A stretch of DNA of 64,000 nt, taken from Microbacterium sulfonylureivorans (GTDB taxonomy: Bacteria > Actinomycetota > Actinomycetes > Actinomycetales > Microbacteriaceae). The DNA lies in NCBI RefSeq assembly GCF_003999995.1, contig NZ_RJAD01000001.1, positions 1,116,001 to 1,180,000 of the forward strand, read 5' to 3'. Shown here one piece after another: positions 16,176 to 24,019 of the stretch. Positions within the stretch are counted from its first letter, which is position 1. Every line of letters starts with the position of its first letter. The position numbers were made by a program, and so were the translations under genes. The notes beneath the pieces are model-generated. The model was not told the DNA's origin. It ran no database searches and saw only the letters and a program-made list of their open reading frames with translations.

Positions 16176-17626
16176 GCCGCCCCCAGCTCGAGGCGATCGG
16201 CGCCGAGCGCCTCCACCACGTCGAGATCATGGGTGATGGCGACGATCGCGGAGCCCTCGTCGCGCAGCCGGGCCAGCAGCGCGACGAGCTCTGCCCAGGT
16301 GCGGGCGTCCTGACCGAACGTCGGCTCGTCCAGGACGAGCACGCGCGGGGCGGTGGCCAGAGCCGCGGCCACGGTCAGCCGTCGCTTCTCGCCCCCCGAC
16401 AGCGTGTAGGGATTCGCGCGGGCGAGCGGCGCGAGACGCAGTCGCTCGAGGAGCTCGTCGACGCGCCCGGCCGTCTCGGCCTCGGGCAGGCCGAGCGCCC
16501 GGGGACCGACCTCGAGCTCCTCCTTGACGGTCTTCGCGAGGAGCTGGTGCTCCGGATCCTGGAAGACCGTGCCGATGCGCGTGAGCAGCTGCCGCGACGC
16601 CCACCGGATCGGCGTGGGTCCTGCGCCGTCGGCGAGCGCGGCGGCGGCGGTCAGGGACCCGGATGCCGGCGCCAGAAGTCCCGCGAGCGTCAGGCCGAGC
16701 GTCGACTTGCCCGCGCCGTTGGGACCGGTGATCGCCAGCGCGGCGCCCGCGCGCACGCCGACGTCGATCCCGGACGCCACGGGATGCCCGGCGACCCGCT
16801 GCACGGCGAGGTCCGCCGCCGTCAGGAGGGACTCGCCGGGAGGCCGCCGCGGCGCGGGCGGGCGCGCGGGAGGGATGCCGGGCACCCACACCCCCCGCGC
16901 CGCCAGACCGGCACCCTCGCGATCGAGGACGTCCGCCGGCGAGCCGTCGGCGACGACGCCGCCGTCGCCGAGCACGATGACCCGCGAGACCACCGGCAGC
17001 CACACGTCGACGCGGTGCTCGACGACGACCAGGGTCGCCGGGTGGGCGTCGAGCAGCCGGGTGACGGCATCCCGCACCTCGGCGACCCCGGACGGGTCGA
17101 GGTTCGCGGTCGGCTCGTCGAGCAGCACGAGACCCGGCTGCATCGCCAAGAGCCCGGCGAGCGCCAGCCGCTGCTTCTGCCCGCCCGACAGCGCCTTCGT
17201 CGGGCGATCGAGCGGAACGTCGAGTCCGACCGCGTCGAGCGCCGCCGCGACCCTCGGCCAGATCCGCTCGCGCGGGATGCCGAGGTTCTCGCACCCGAAC
17301 GCGACGTCGTCCCCGACCCGCGCGAGGATGACCTGCGCGTCGGGATCCTGCAGGACGAGTCCGGCACGACCCCTCGCCTGAGCCGCGGGCAGGCCGTCGA
17401 TCAGGAGGGCGCCGGCCTGCTCGCCCTCCTCGTCGCCGCCGAGCACGCCGGCGAGTCCGTGGAGGAGTGTCGATTTGCCCGATCCCGACGCCCCGAGCAG
17501 CAGCACCCGTTCACCGGGCTCGATGCGCAGCGAGGCATCCCGGATCGCCCACGCGTGGCGAGACGCGTGACGCCAGCCCCACCCCGCGGCCTCGACGGCG
17601 GCGGGACGGGGAATCGCGTCGGACAC
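16172..17626 (-). CDS. ykoD: Dual ABC ATPase of the ECF transporter (YkoD)
   Basis: A 484-residue protein with two fused ABC ATPase domains. Domain 1 has Walker A GASGSGKST near residue 45, signature LSGGQKQRLALAG and Walker B LVLLDEPTANLDP. Domain 2 (from about residue 270) has GPNGAGKST, LSGGEKRRLTVAA and VLVLDEPTFGQD. A Pro/Arg-rich linker joins them. Each ATPase pair powers substrate uptake together with the T and S components. It begins 4 bases after the YkoE stop and overlaps the start of ykoC, giving a three-gene operon under the TPP riboswitch. Confidence 0.93.
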   Translation of the reverse strand: MSDAIPRPAAVEAAGWGWRHASRHAWAIRDASLRIEPGERVLLLGASGSGKSTLLHGLAGVLGGDEEGEQAGALLIDGLPAAQARGRAGLVLQDPDAQVILARVGDDVAFGCENLGIPRERIWPRVAAALDAVGLDVPLDRPTKALSGGQKQRLALAGLLAMQPGLVLLDEPTANLDPSGVAEVRDAVTRLLDAHPATLVVVEHRVDVWLPVVSRVIVLGDGGVVADGSPADVLDREGAGLAARGVWVPGIPPARPPAPRRPPGESLLTAADLAVQRVAGHPVASGIDVGVRAGAALAITGPNGAGKSTLGLTLAGLLAPASGSLTAAAALADGAGPTPIRWASRQLLTRIGTVFQDPEHQLLAKTVKEELEVGPRALGLPEAETAGRVDELLERLRLAPLARANPYTLSGGEKRRLTVAAALATAPRVLVLDEPTFGQDARTWAELVALLARLRDEGSAIVAITHDLDVVEALGADRLELGAA

Positions 17627-17630
17627 GTGC

Positions 17631-18278
17631 CTAGACGCGGGCGCGCGCTTCGCGCCCGGAGGCGAAGCGGTCGAGCGCGCCGGTCTTGGCGAGGCCGCGC
17701 GCGAGCAGCCACGACAGGGCGCCGGCGATGACGGCTCCCGAGATCGACGTGCTCACGAGGTACACGACGACGAACGACAGGTCGGCTCCGGCGTACCAGA
17801 GCAGCAGGTTGTTGATCCCCCCGGCGAGTGCGGCCCCGATGCCCGCGAGGACGGCCACCGGGAGCGACCAGCGGCGGTAGAAGAACAGCAGGAAGATCAG
17901 CTCGGCGCCGATGCCCTGGATGAGGCCCGCCTCGAGCGTGAGGAACGCGCCCCACGTGTTGCCGATGAGGGTGAGCGCCGAGACGCCCGCCGCGACGACC
18001 TCCGTGAACACCGCCGCTCCGGGCTTGCGGATGATGAGGGCGCCCAGGACTCCCGCGAACAGCCACGGACCGTCGAGGAGACCCTGCAGTCCGGGCAGCA
18101 GCGGCTCGAGGAGCGCGCTCGGGCCGCGGTAGGCGATGTTCCACAGCAGGAAGATGAGGCCCGATGCGACGCCGACGACGCTCGCGACGACGATGTCGAC
18201 GACGCGCCAGCGGTACGGATTCGCCGGTGGCGACGCGGGTGCCTGCGTGGACGTGGATACGGACGTGGACGCGTGCAT
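17631..18278 (-). CDS. ykoE: ECF transporter S component, YkoE family
   Basis: A 215-residue membrane protein with five or six TM segments. The segment WRVVDIVVASVVGVASGLIFLLWNIAY and the later GLIQGIGAELIFLLFFYRRW and GGINNLLLWYAGADL are characteristic of YkoE, the substrate-binding S subunit of thiamine-related ECF transporters. The N-terminal 20 residues are Ser/Thr/Pro-rich. GGAGG lies eight bases before ATG 18278, inside the 3' end of the TPP riboswitch, so TPP binding would hide the ribosome-binding site. It is the first gene of the ykoEDC operon. Confidence 0.92.
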   Translation of the reverse strand: MHASTSVSTSTQAPASPPANPYRWRVVDIVVASVVGVASGLIFLLWNIAYRGPSALLEPLLPGLQGLLDGPWLFAGVLGALIIRKPGAAVFTEVVAAGVSALTLIGNTWGAFLTLEAGLIQGIGAELIFLLFFYRRWSLPVAVLAGIGAALAGGINNLLLWYAGADLSFVVVYLVSTSISGAVIAGALSWLLARGLAKTGALDRFASGREARARV

Positions 18279-18280
18279 CT

Positions 18281-18372
18281 GATGCTCCTCCCTGCGCCGG
18301 CATGATCCGGATCAGGTTCGACGGTCGAAGCGTGGATCGCTTCCTCTCAGCCCGGCTCACCGGACTCCCGTG
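18281..18372 (-). promoter_or_regulatory. TPP riboswitch (THI element)
   Basis: On the minus strand the element begins CGGGAGTCCGGTGAGCCGG and continues with the invariant GCTGAGAGG, then ACCTGATCCGGATCATGCCGGCGCAGGGAGG. These are the conserved pyrimidine- and pyrophosphate-sensing cores of the TPP riboswitch. The GGAGG Shine-Dalgarno of ykoE is part of the terminal GCGCAGGGAGGAG, so control is probably translational. The promoter just upstream has a TATACT -10 at 18385-18390. Confidence 0.96.
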
Positions 18373-18384
18373 GTTGTGCCGACG

Positions 18385-18390
18385 AGTATA
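18385..18390 (-). promoter_or_regulatory. -10 box of the ykoEDC operon
   Basis: TATACT on the minus strand, about a dozen bases before the riboswitch begins. A TCAAGA hexamer 17 bases further upstream is a weak -35. It overlaps the divergent promoter of the carboxypeptidase gene. Confidence 0.55.
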
Positions 18391-18405
18391 CGCCGCACGG
18401 GGAGG

Positions 18406-18411
18406 TATCTT
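18406..18411 (+). promoter_or_regulatory. Leaderless -10 of the D,D-carboxypeptidase gene
   Basis: TATCTT, six bases before GTG 18418. GGAGG at 18401-18405 would lie upstream of the transcript and so probably does not serve as a ribosome-binding site. Confidence 0.5.
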
Positions 18412-18417
18412 GAGCGG

Positions 18418-20010
18418 GTGACTCCGGATGACGCCCCAGCCCCGTCGCGCGGTGCGCGCCGGGTGCCGACGGCCGAGATTCCGACCGTCGGAATCGAATC
18501 GGATGCCTCCGACCGCGTGCTCACGCTCGAGCCCGGGTCCGTCCCCCCGACGCTCGAGCCCAGCTCGATCGCCGCACCCCCGACCGGCATCGACGACTCC
18601 GCCACGATGAACCCGCTCGGCCCCCTCGACGCGCCCGACGACGACGGCGCCGCGACGACGACGGAGGACGGACGGCCCCTCGCCCTCGCGTGGGTGGACG
18701 AGCGCAGCGTGGGTCTCCCCCGCGTGCCGGACGACCTCTCGACCGCGGCGACCGCCTACGTCCCCGTCGAGCCCGACCTGCTGGCCCATCTGCCCCGCCA
18801 GTCGCCCTTGCGGGCCGGCGTCATCGTGCCGACCGTCATCATCGCCGGCCTCGTGAGCGCCTACGCCGCGACCACGCTCCTGTGGCCGCTGCACGCCGTG
18901 GCGCCGATCGTCACAGCCGTCGCGGTGCAGCCGAGCGCAGCCCCCGCGACGGCGCCCCCGTGGCCGTCCGCGGGCAGCGCCGCGGTGTCCGTCGGCGGGA
19001 TCCAGGGCTCGGCGGCCTCCGCGGCCGACGCGCACTCGATCGCGAGCATCACCAAGGTCGTCACCGCGCTCGTCGTGCTCGACGAGATGCCGCTCGCGCT
19101 CGGCGAGCAGGGACCCGAGTACCGCTTCGACTACGGGGACTCGCTCGCGTACTGGCAGTACCGCGCCAACGGCGAGTCCGCCCTCGACGTCCCCGTCGGC
19201 GGGACGCTGACGCAGTACCAGCTCCTCGAGGGCATGCTCATCGGATCCGCGAACAACTACGCCGACCGCCTCGCCGCGAACCTCTTCCCGTCGGACGGGG
19301 TGTTCGCCGACGCGGCGACGTCGTGGCTGTCCACACACGGCGTGCCCGGCGTCACGGTCGTCGAGCCGACCGGGATCGACCCGCGCAACACCGCCACGCC
19401 CGAGGCGCTCCTCACCCTCGCGCAGAAGGCGCTGGCCAACCCCGTCATCGCCGAGATCGTGGCCAAGAAGTCGGTGGACCTTCCCGGGGCAGGGGCCGTC
19501 GAGAACACGAACGGCCTGCTGGCCGATCCCGGCGTCCTCGGCATCAAGACCGGCACGCTCGACGCGTGGAACCTGCTGTCCGCCAAGGAGATCGTCGTCG
19601 GCGAGACCCCGGTCCGGATCTACGCGTCGGTGCTGGGCCAGCCCGACGACGAGGCGCGACTGGCCGCATCGCGGGCGCTGTACACCCAGCTGGAGCAGGA
19701 GCTCCAGCTCACGCCCTCGGTTCCGGCGGGCACGCTCGCCGGCACCGTCGACACGGCGTGGGGTGAGCACGTCGACATCCTGACAGCCGACGACGCATCG
19801 GTCGTGCTCTGGAACGGAGCATCCGGGACCGTCGCGACGACGTACGCGCTCGAGGAGAGCCGCGAGGAGGGCGACACCGTCGGGTCCCTCACCGTCGACG
19901 GTCCGCTGGATGCGGCCGCCGTCGACCTGCGGCTCGCCGACGACGTCGCGGCTCCGAGTGCCTGGTGGCGCCTCACCCACCCGCTCGAGCTCTTCGGCCT
20001 GACCGACTGA
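18418..20010 (+). CDS. Membrane-anchored D-alanyl-D-alanine carboxypeptidase
   Basis: A 530-residue penicillin-binding serine peptidase (S11-like) that trims peptidoglycan pentapeptides outside the membrane. All three active-site motifs are present: SxxK as Ser210-I-T-Lys213, SxN as Ser277-Ala-Asn279, and KTG at 377-379. Unlike classical PBP5, it has a long acidic cytoplasmic N-terminus (about 135 residues, Thr/Pro/Asp-rich) and one N-terminal TM segment around residues 137-160 in place of a cleavable signal and C-terminal anchor. A C-terminal beta-rich part follows the catalytic domain. Start GTG 18418 is supported by the TATCTT hexamer; the longer frame runs through the riboswitch. The cytosolic tail could be a regulatory or phosphorylated region. 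Confidence 0.88.
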   Translation: MTPDDAPAPSRGARRVPTAEIPTVGIESDASDRVLTLEPGSVPPTLEPSSIAAPPTGIDDSATMNPLGPLDAPDDDGAATTTEDGRPLALAWVDERSVGLPRVPDDLSTAATAYVPVEPDLLAHLPRQSPLRAGVIVPTVIIAGLVSAYAATTLLWPLHAVAPIVTAVAVQPSAAPATAPPWPSAGSAAVSVGGIQGSAASAADAHSIASITKVVTALVVLDEMPLALGEQGPEYRFDYGDSLAYWQYRANGESALDVPVGGTLTQYQLLEGMLIGSANNYADRLAANLFPSDGVFADAATSWLSTHGVPGVTVVEPTGIDPRNTATPEALLTLAQKALANPVIAEIVAKKSVDLPGAGAVENTNGLLADPGVLGIKTGTLDAWNLLSAKEIVVGETPVRIYASVLGQPDDEARLAASRALYTQLEQELQLTPSVPAGTLAGTVDTAWGEHVDILTADDASVVLWNGASGTVATTYALEESREEGDTVGSLTVDGPLDAAAVDLRLADDVAAPSAWWRLTHPLELFGLTD

Positions 20011-20045
20011 CGTCGGTGAGGCTGCGCCGTGTCGGCACCGGGTGG

Positions 20046-20051
20046 TAGACC
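20046..20051 (+). promoter_or_regulatory. Possible leaderless -10 of VOC gene
   Basis: TAGACC, six bases before ATG 20058; the last base departs from the usual T. Confidence 0.3.
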
Positions 20052-20057
20052 GGGCGC

Positions 20058-20423
20058 ATGCCCACGCACAACCACATCGATCTGATCGAGTTCCCTGCGG
20101 CCGACGCCGAGACACTGAAGGCCGCGCGAGGCTTCTACGAGGCCGCCTTCGACTGGAGCTTCACCGACTACGGCGAGTACCTCGACACCCCCGACAGCGG
20201 CGTCGTCGCGGGGTTCAACGGCATCGCCGACGCACAGCAGCAGAAGATGCCGATGGCGGTGCTCTACGTCACCGACCTCGAGGCGGCGCGCGCCAGGGTC
20301 GAGGCATCCGGCGGAACGATCATCCATGAGATCTACGGATTCCCCGGCGGCCGGCGGTTCCATTTCGCCGATCCCGCGGGCAACGAGCTCGCCGTGTGGT
20401 CCGAAGCCTCTCCCGACGTCTGA
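20058..20423 (+). CDS. VOC family protein
   Basis: A 121-residue glyoxalase-fold protein. The N-terminal HIDLIEFPAADAETLKAARGFYEAAFDWSFTDYGEYLDT pattern, the central AVLYVTDLEAARARVEASGG and the end FHFADPAGNELAVWSEASPDV match small VOC proteins of the type usually annotated as predicted lactoylglutathione lyase or CapA-like enzymes. Metal-binding His and Glu residues are plausible (His7, Glu114), but the activity is not deducible. It is a single gene between the carboxypeptidase and the convergent DnaJ-NERD gene. Confidence 0.83.
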   Translation: MPTHNHIDLIEFPAADAETLKAARGFYEAAFDWSFTDYGEYLDTPDSGVVAGFNGIADAQQQKMPMAVLYVTDLEAARARVEASGGTIIHEIYGFPGGRRFHFADPAGNELAVWSEASPDV

Positions 20424-20438
20424 GCCCGCCCAGCGCCG

Positions 20439-21365
20439 TCAGGCGAAGCGCACGGCCTGCTGCAGGCGTGTGCGCACGTCGAAGACCTCGTTGCCGCCGA
20501 TGGCCCGAACGCCGGTGATCCCCCGGCGCAGCACGGCCGCGAGAGCGCTGCGCGACACCACGGCGACCGGGGTGCCCCGCACCTTGCCGATCTCCTCGAT
20601 GACCTGGAGCACGTCGTCATCGGGGAGCACGACGATCGCGCCGCTGAATCGCACGCCCGCCGCCCGGGCGATGCCGCGCATCCGGGCCACGAGCGACGCG
20701 ATCGGCGCTCCGCCGACCCCGTCGCCGATGAGCTCACCGCGCCGCAGGCGCACCGGCCCGCCGAAGTCCTCCGAGAGGATGCCGTACAGCCCGCTCGGGC
20801 CGAGCACGATGTGGTCGATCTTGGCGTCGGAATCGGTGTTGGCGCCCGAGGGAGCGACGTCATGCCAGACCGTGTAGCCCATGCCCAGGTCGGCGACGAT
20901 GCGGGCCGTGGCCTCTTCGGCGAGCGCGTCGGCGAGGAGGCGGCGCAGCTGCTGCGGGGCCGAGCGCACGAGAGCCGGGTCGTAGGGATCGGCGAGCGTG
21001 ACGCCGCGACCCGCCCACTCGCGGATCAGCGTCAGGTAGCGTTCGCGCCGCCAGCCGCCGGGATGACCATAGGACCGGGCGCGCGGCCGGGTGTCGGTGC
21101 GCGCCGCCGGTGCGCGCCAGCCCGACCACTCGGGTGCTGGGGCGTCGCCGAAGCCGTGGCCGCGGTCGTACGCCGCGCGCGCTTCGGCGGTGCCCACGAG
21201 CTCCCACGCCCGCTGCACCTGGATGAAGAGGGCCGCATCGCCGCCGGTGTCGGGATGGGTCTGGCGCAGCCGAAGACGGTACGCCCTGCGCAGCGACTCC
21301 TCGTCGACCGTCGGGTCGACCTCCAGAACCTCGTAGGCCGAGGCGGACAGCGGACTGTCGAACAC
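20439..21365 (-). CDS. DnaJ-domain / NERD-like fusion protein
   Basis: A 308-residue protein. Residues 9-70 form a J domain (YEVLEVDPTVDEESLRRAYRL..., HPD at 37-39, then WELVGTAEARAAYDRG), which stimulates Hsp70 ATPase. Residues about 145-260 resemble the NERD nuclease-related domain: DAKIDHIVLGPSGLYGILSEDFGGPV with Asp184, later AIVVLPDDD. The usual ExK of the NERD/restriction-like core (as in IETK) appears here as LSED at 197-200, so the lysine is missing and nuclease activity is doubtful. The start is GTG 21365, preceded by GGGGAGGG. The fusion suggests recruitment of DnaK to a NERD-bound target. Confidence 0.78.
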   Translation of the reverse strand: MFDSPLSASAYEVLEVDPTVDEESLRRAYRLRLRQTHPDTGGDAALFIQVQRAWELVGTAEARAAYDRGHGFGDAPAPEWSGWRAPAARTDTRPRARSYGHPGGWRRERYLTLIREWAGRGVTLADPYDPALVRSAPQQLRRLLADALAEEATARIVADLGMGYTVWHDVAPSGANTDSDAKIDHIVLGPSGLYGILSEDFGGPVRLRRGELIGDGVGGAPIASLVARMRGIARAAGVRFSGAIVVLPDDDVLQVIEEIGKVRGTPVAVVSRSALAAVLRRGITGVRAIGGNEVFDVRTRLQQAVRFA

Positions 21366-21432
21366 GCACCCTCCCCCTCGCGCCGTCCCATGCGGCGGAT
21401 CTCAGGGTATGCCACGTCGCCGTGGCCGGGGC

Positions 21433-21981
21433 TCAGCGTCGCTGGTTGCGGCGCGCGTACGCGGCGGCGCTGCGGCTCGACAGCGCGAGCAGGACGAGGA
21501 TGTCGATCGCCAGCGACACGAACGCGCCCTCGAGCGCGATCTCCTGACCCTGCGCCCACCACGCGACGAAGGTGGTGCTGATCGACACGACCGTGAACAG
21601 CATCACGATCACGCGGGCCCAGTTCCGGCCGCGGTAGACGAACACGGCGAGCAGCAGGTCGGCGAGCAGAATCGTGCCGTACACCCCCACCAGGACCCAC
21701 AGGGCCGCCTGCTGGCCCTCGGGTGTCGTCGCGAAGCCCTCGAGGACGGTGCCGGGGTCGGCCATCAGGTCGTCCCAGCCGATCGCCAGGCCCACCACCA
21801 CGAGCACTCCGGCGACGACCCGCAGGAGCACGAGCGCCGTGCCGGCCACGATCGAGATCGGACGACGCATGTCCGGGTCGTAGGCGGTCGGCTTCAGCAG
21901 TCGTGCGGCCGGCTCGAACGCCGGGCGCTTGCTGGGCGCGGGCGCCGTGCTCCGACGGGACGGATCCTGCGACGCACTCAC
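21433..21981 (-). CDS. Hypothetical four-TM membrane protein
   Basis: A 182-residue protein with a Ser/Pro/Lys-rich cytoplasmic N-terminus (about 45 residues) and four hydrophobic segments: ISIVAGTALVLLRVVAGVLVVVGLAIGW, ALWVLVGVYGTILLADLLLAVFVY, ARVIVMLFTVVSISTTFVAWW and AFVSLAIDILVLLALSS. No family with a known function is recognised. It starts at GTG 21981, overlapping the stop of the LssY_C gene by four bases (GTGA); the longer frame from 22674 is a shadow of that gene. It is the last gene of a three-gene minus-strand operon. Confidence 0.75.
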   Translation of the reverse strand: MSASQDPSRRSTAPAPSKRPAFEPAARLLKPTAYDPDMRRPISIVAGTALVLLRVVAGVLVVVGLAIGWDDLMADPGTVLEGFATTPEGQQAALWVLVGVYGTILLADLLLAVFVYRGRNWARVIVMLFTVVSISTTFVAWWAQGQEIALEGAFVSLAIDILVLLALSSRSAAAYARRNQRR

Positions 21982-22796
21982 CTTGTCACCGCCCGCACGT
22001 TCCGCACGTCGACGATCGGCAGGTCGCCGTCGGTCGTGATGCTGTCCCCGCCGCCGTTGCGCGCGTGATACCCCGTGGCGAAGTCCTCGATGACCTCGAG
22101 GGCGACCGCGGGATCGGCATCCCGGACCGTCCTGACGATGTGATCGCGCTCGATGTCGGTCTCGGCGTCGATGCGGTGGGTGACCTGCAGGGTGAACAGC
22201 GACAGCCCGACGCTCGTGTCGAAGGTGCCTGCGGCGAGCCAGTCGACCCGTCGGCCGCCGGGGAGCAGCCACCCGTCGGGGCACCGCCAGAACCGCACGT
22301 GATGGCGCTGGGCAGGGTTGCCGTCGACCTCCTGCTGGTACGCGAAGTCCTGCTCCCGATCGAACAGGAACAGCGGGCTGACGGGCGCCTCGTGGTAGCT
22401 GCGGCGGGTGAGGGTCGACGTGATGATGCGCCACGACGACGAGAACGTGACGGGGTCGGCCTTGGTCCACCCGGCCGAGCGGAGCGCCTGCTCGATCTGC
22501 TCGGCCTCGCCGAGGAACGCGAGGTTCACCGGGTCTCCGAGCAGTCCGTCGCTCGTGCGGGTGCGGCCGATGAAGTAGTCGGGCACGTAGATGGTCGTGA
22601 GGATGCGGTGCAGCCGGGGCAGTACGAGGTAGGCCAGCAGCACCCAGAACAGGATGGCGAACGGGATGCCCCACCAGCCGACCATGAACGTCTCGGTGAA
22701 GCTCAGGTAGGCGAGCCAGATCGCGGCGAGTCCCGCGAAGACGAAGAAGAACCAGTCGACCGCGATCCCGATCGAGTAGCTCCGCCTCGTCGTCAT
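21978..22796 (-). CDS. LssY C-terminal-domain membrane protein
   Basis: A 272-residue protein. Two TM segments lie near the N-terminus (SIGIAVDWFFFVFAGLAAIWLAYLSF and WGIPFAILFWVLLAYLVLPRLH), followed by a soluble domain. FIGRTRTSDGLLGDPVNLAFLGEAEQIEQALRSAGWTKADPVTFSSSWRII and the later HHVRFWRCP...RRVDWLAAGTFD match the LssY C-terminal domain seen in putative lipid- or secretion-related membrane proteins. Start ATG 22796 lies one base after the stop of the upstream hydrolase gene. The biochemical role is unknown. Confidence 0.75.
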   Translation of the reverse strand: MTTRRSYSIGIAVDWFFFVFAGLAAIWLAYLSFTETFMVGWWGIPFAILFWVLLAYLVLPRLHRILTTIYVPDYFIGRTRTSDGLLGDPVNLAFLGEAEQIEQALRSAGWTKADPVTFSSSWRIITSTLTRRSYHEAPVSPLFLFDREQDFAYQQEVDGNPAQRHHVRFWRCPDGWLLPGGRRVDWLAAGTFDTSVGLSLFTLQVTHRIDAETDIERDHIVRTVRDADPAVALEVIEDFATGYHARNGGGDSITTDGDLPIVDVRNVRAVTR

Positions 22797-22797
22797 G

Positions 22798-23877
22798 TCA
22801 GCCCCGCGGCACGGACGAGGCCCAGAGGGGCACGTCGGGAAGGTAGGCCAGAGCGGATGCCGCGGCATCCGGGGGCAGGTCGGCGAGGGTCGCCGGCTGC
22901 CAGCGCGGCGAGCGGTCCTTGTCGATGACCTGGGCGCGGATGCCTTCGGCGAGGTCTGGCTGCGAGGTGGCGAACCACATCACGAGGCCGTACTCCTGCT
23001 CGAGCGCGTCGCGCAGCCCCGGCAGCTCGCGCGACCGGCGCACCGACGCGAGGGTCACGGCGAGCCCCGTCGGCGAGAGCTCTCCGAGCAGGTCGGCGGT
23101 CGCGGATGCCTCGGCCTCGGGCCGTGCGCGCAGCCGCTCGACGATGTCGGCGACGGTGTCGCCGGCGAAGGCGTCGTCGATCCACTCGCGCGCCCGCTCG
23201 AGCTTCGACGGCGGCGGGGTCTCATCGAACAGCAGCACGAGCTCGGTCGGGCTCGACGGGTCTGCGCGGGTCTCGAGCGCGTCGCGCAGACCATCGAGGT
23301 TCGCCGACGGCACGAAGTGGTCGGCGAACCCGGCGTAGATCGCGTCCGAGGCATCCATCACCGCCCCGGTCAGCCCAAAGTACTCGCCCAGGCGCCCGGG
23401 GGCGTGAGCGAGCAGCCACGTGCCGCCCACATCCGGCGTGAACCCGATGCGGGTCTCGGGCATCGCGAGCTGAGAGCGCTCCGTGACGATGCGGATCGCG
23501 GCGTGACCGGCGACGCCGATGCCTCCGCCCATGGTGATGCCGTCGGCGAGCGCCACGAAGGTCTTGGGGTACTCGGCGATGCGGGCGTTGAGTGCGTACT
23601 CGTCGCGGAAGAACAGCGCCGAGTCCTCGGCGCGCCCGCTCGTCACGCGTTCGGCGAGCCCCCGCACGTCGCCCCCGGCGCAGAGACCGCGCTCGCCGGC
23701 GCCGTCGAGCAGCACCACATCCACCTCGGTGTCGTGCTCCCAGTCGTCGAGGGCGGCCTGGAGCTGATGGATCATGTCGAGATCGAGGGCGTTGATCGCG
23801 CGCGGTCGATTGAGGGTGAGGCGCCCGAGTCCCCCGCTCGCGCGGACGAGGACGGTGGGCTCGGAGACGTCGGTCAC
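22798..23877 (-). CDS. 3-hydroxyisobutyryl-CoA hydrolase / enoyl-CoA hydratase family
   Basis: A 359-residue crotonase-fold protein. LGRLTLNRPRAINALDLDMIHQLQAALDDWEHDTEVDVVLLDGAGERGLCAGGDVR, then DGITMGGGIGVAGHAAIRIVTERSQLAMPETRIGFTPDVGGTWLLA, and its length of about 360 residues fit the ECH_2-type 3-hydroxyisobutyryl-CoA hydrolase of valine catabolism rather than a standard enoyl-CoA hydratase (about 260). The oxyanion-hole GGD and the MPETxIGxxPDVGG motif with catalytic Glu and Asp are intact. The start is GTG 23877, with TAACGT seven bases upstream. It heads an operon with the LssY_C gene and a small membrane gene. Confidence 0.88.
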   Translation of the reverse strand: MTDVSEPTVLVRASGGLGRLTLNRPRAINALDLDMIHQLQAALDDWEHDTEVDVVLLDGAGERGLCAGGDVRGLAERVTSGRAEDSALFFRDEYALNARIAEYPKTFVALADGITMGGGIGVAGHAAIRIVTERSQLAMPETRIGFTPDVGGTWLLAHAPGRLGEYFGLTGAVMDASDAIYAGFADHFVPSANLDGLRDALETRADPSSPTELVLLFDETPPPSKLERAREWIDDAFAGDTVADIVERLRARPEAEASATADLLGELSPTGLAVTLASVRRSRELPGLRDALEQEYGLVMWFATSQPDLAEGIRAQVIDKDRSPRWQPATLADLPPDAAASALAYLPDVPLWASSVPRG

Positions 23878-23884
23878 GGTCGCA

Positions 23885-23890
23885 ACGTTA
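23885..23890 (-). promoter_or_regulatory. Leaderless -10 of hydrolase gene
   Basis: TAACGT on the minus strand, seven bases before GTG 23877. Confidence 0.45.
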
Positions 23891-24019
23891 CCGGGGCGGA
23901 ACCGAGCGCAGAGGCGGCCCCACGGCGCGCAGCTTCGACCCCCGGCCACATTTCTGCACACCGGCCCGCCGTTTCCGCAAAGATGGGTGGAAATGCTTTC
24001 GACGACGAGAGGGTTCGGC

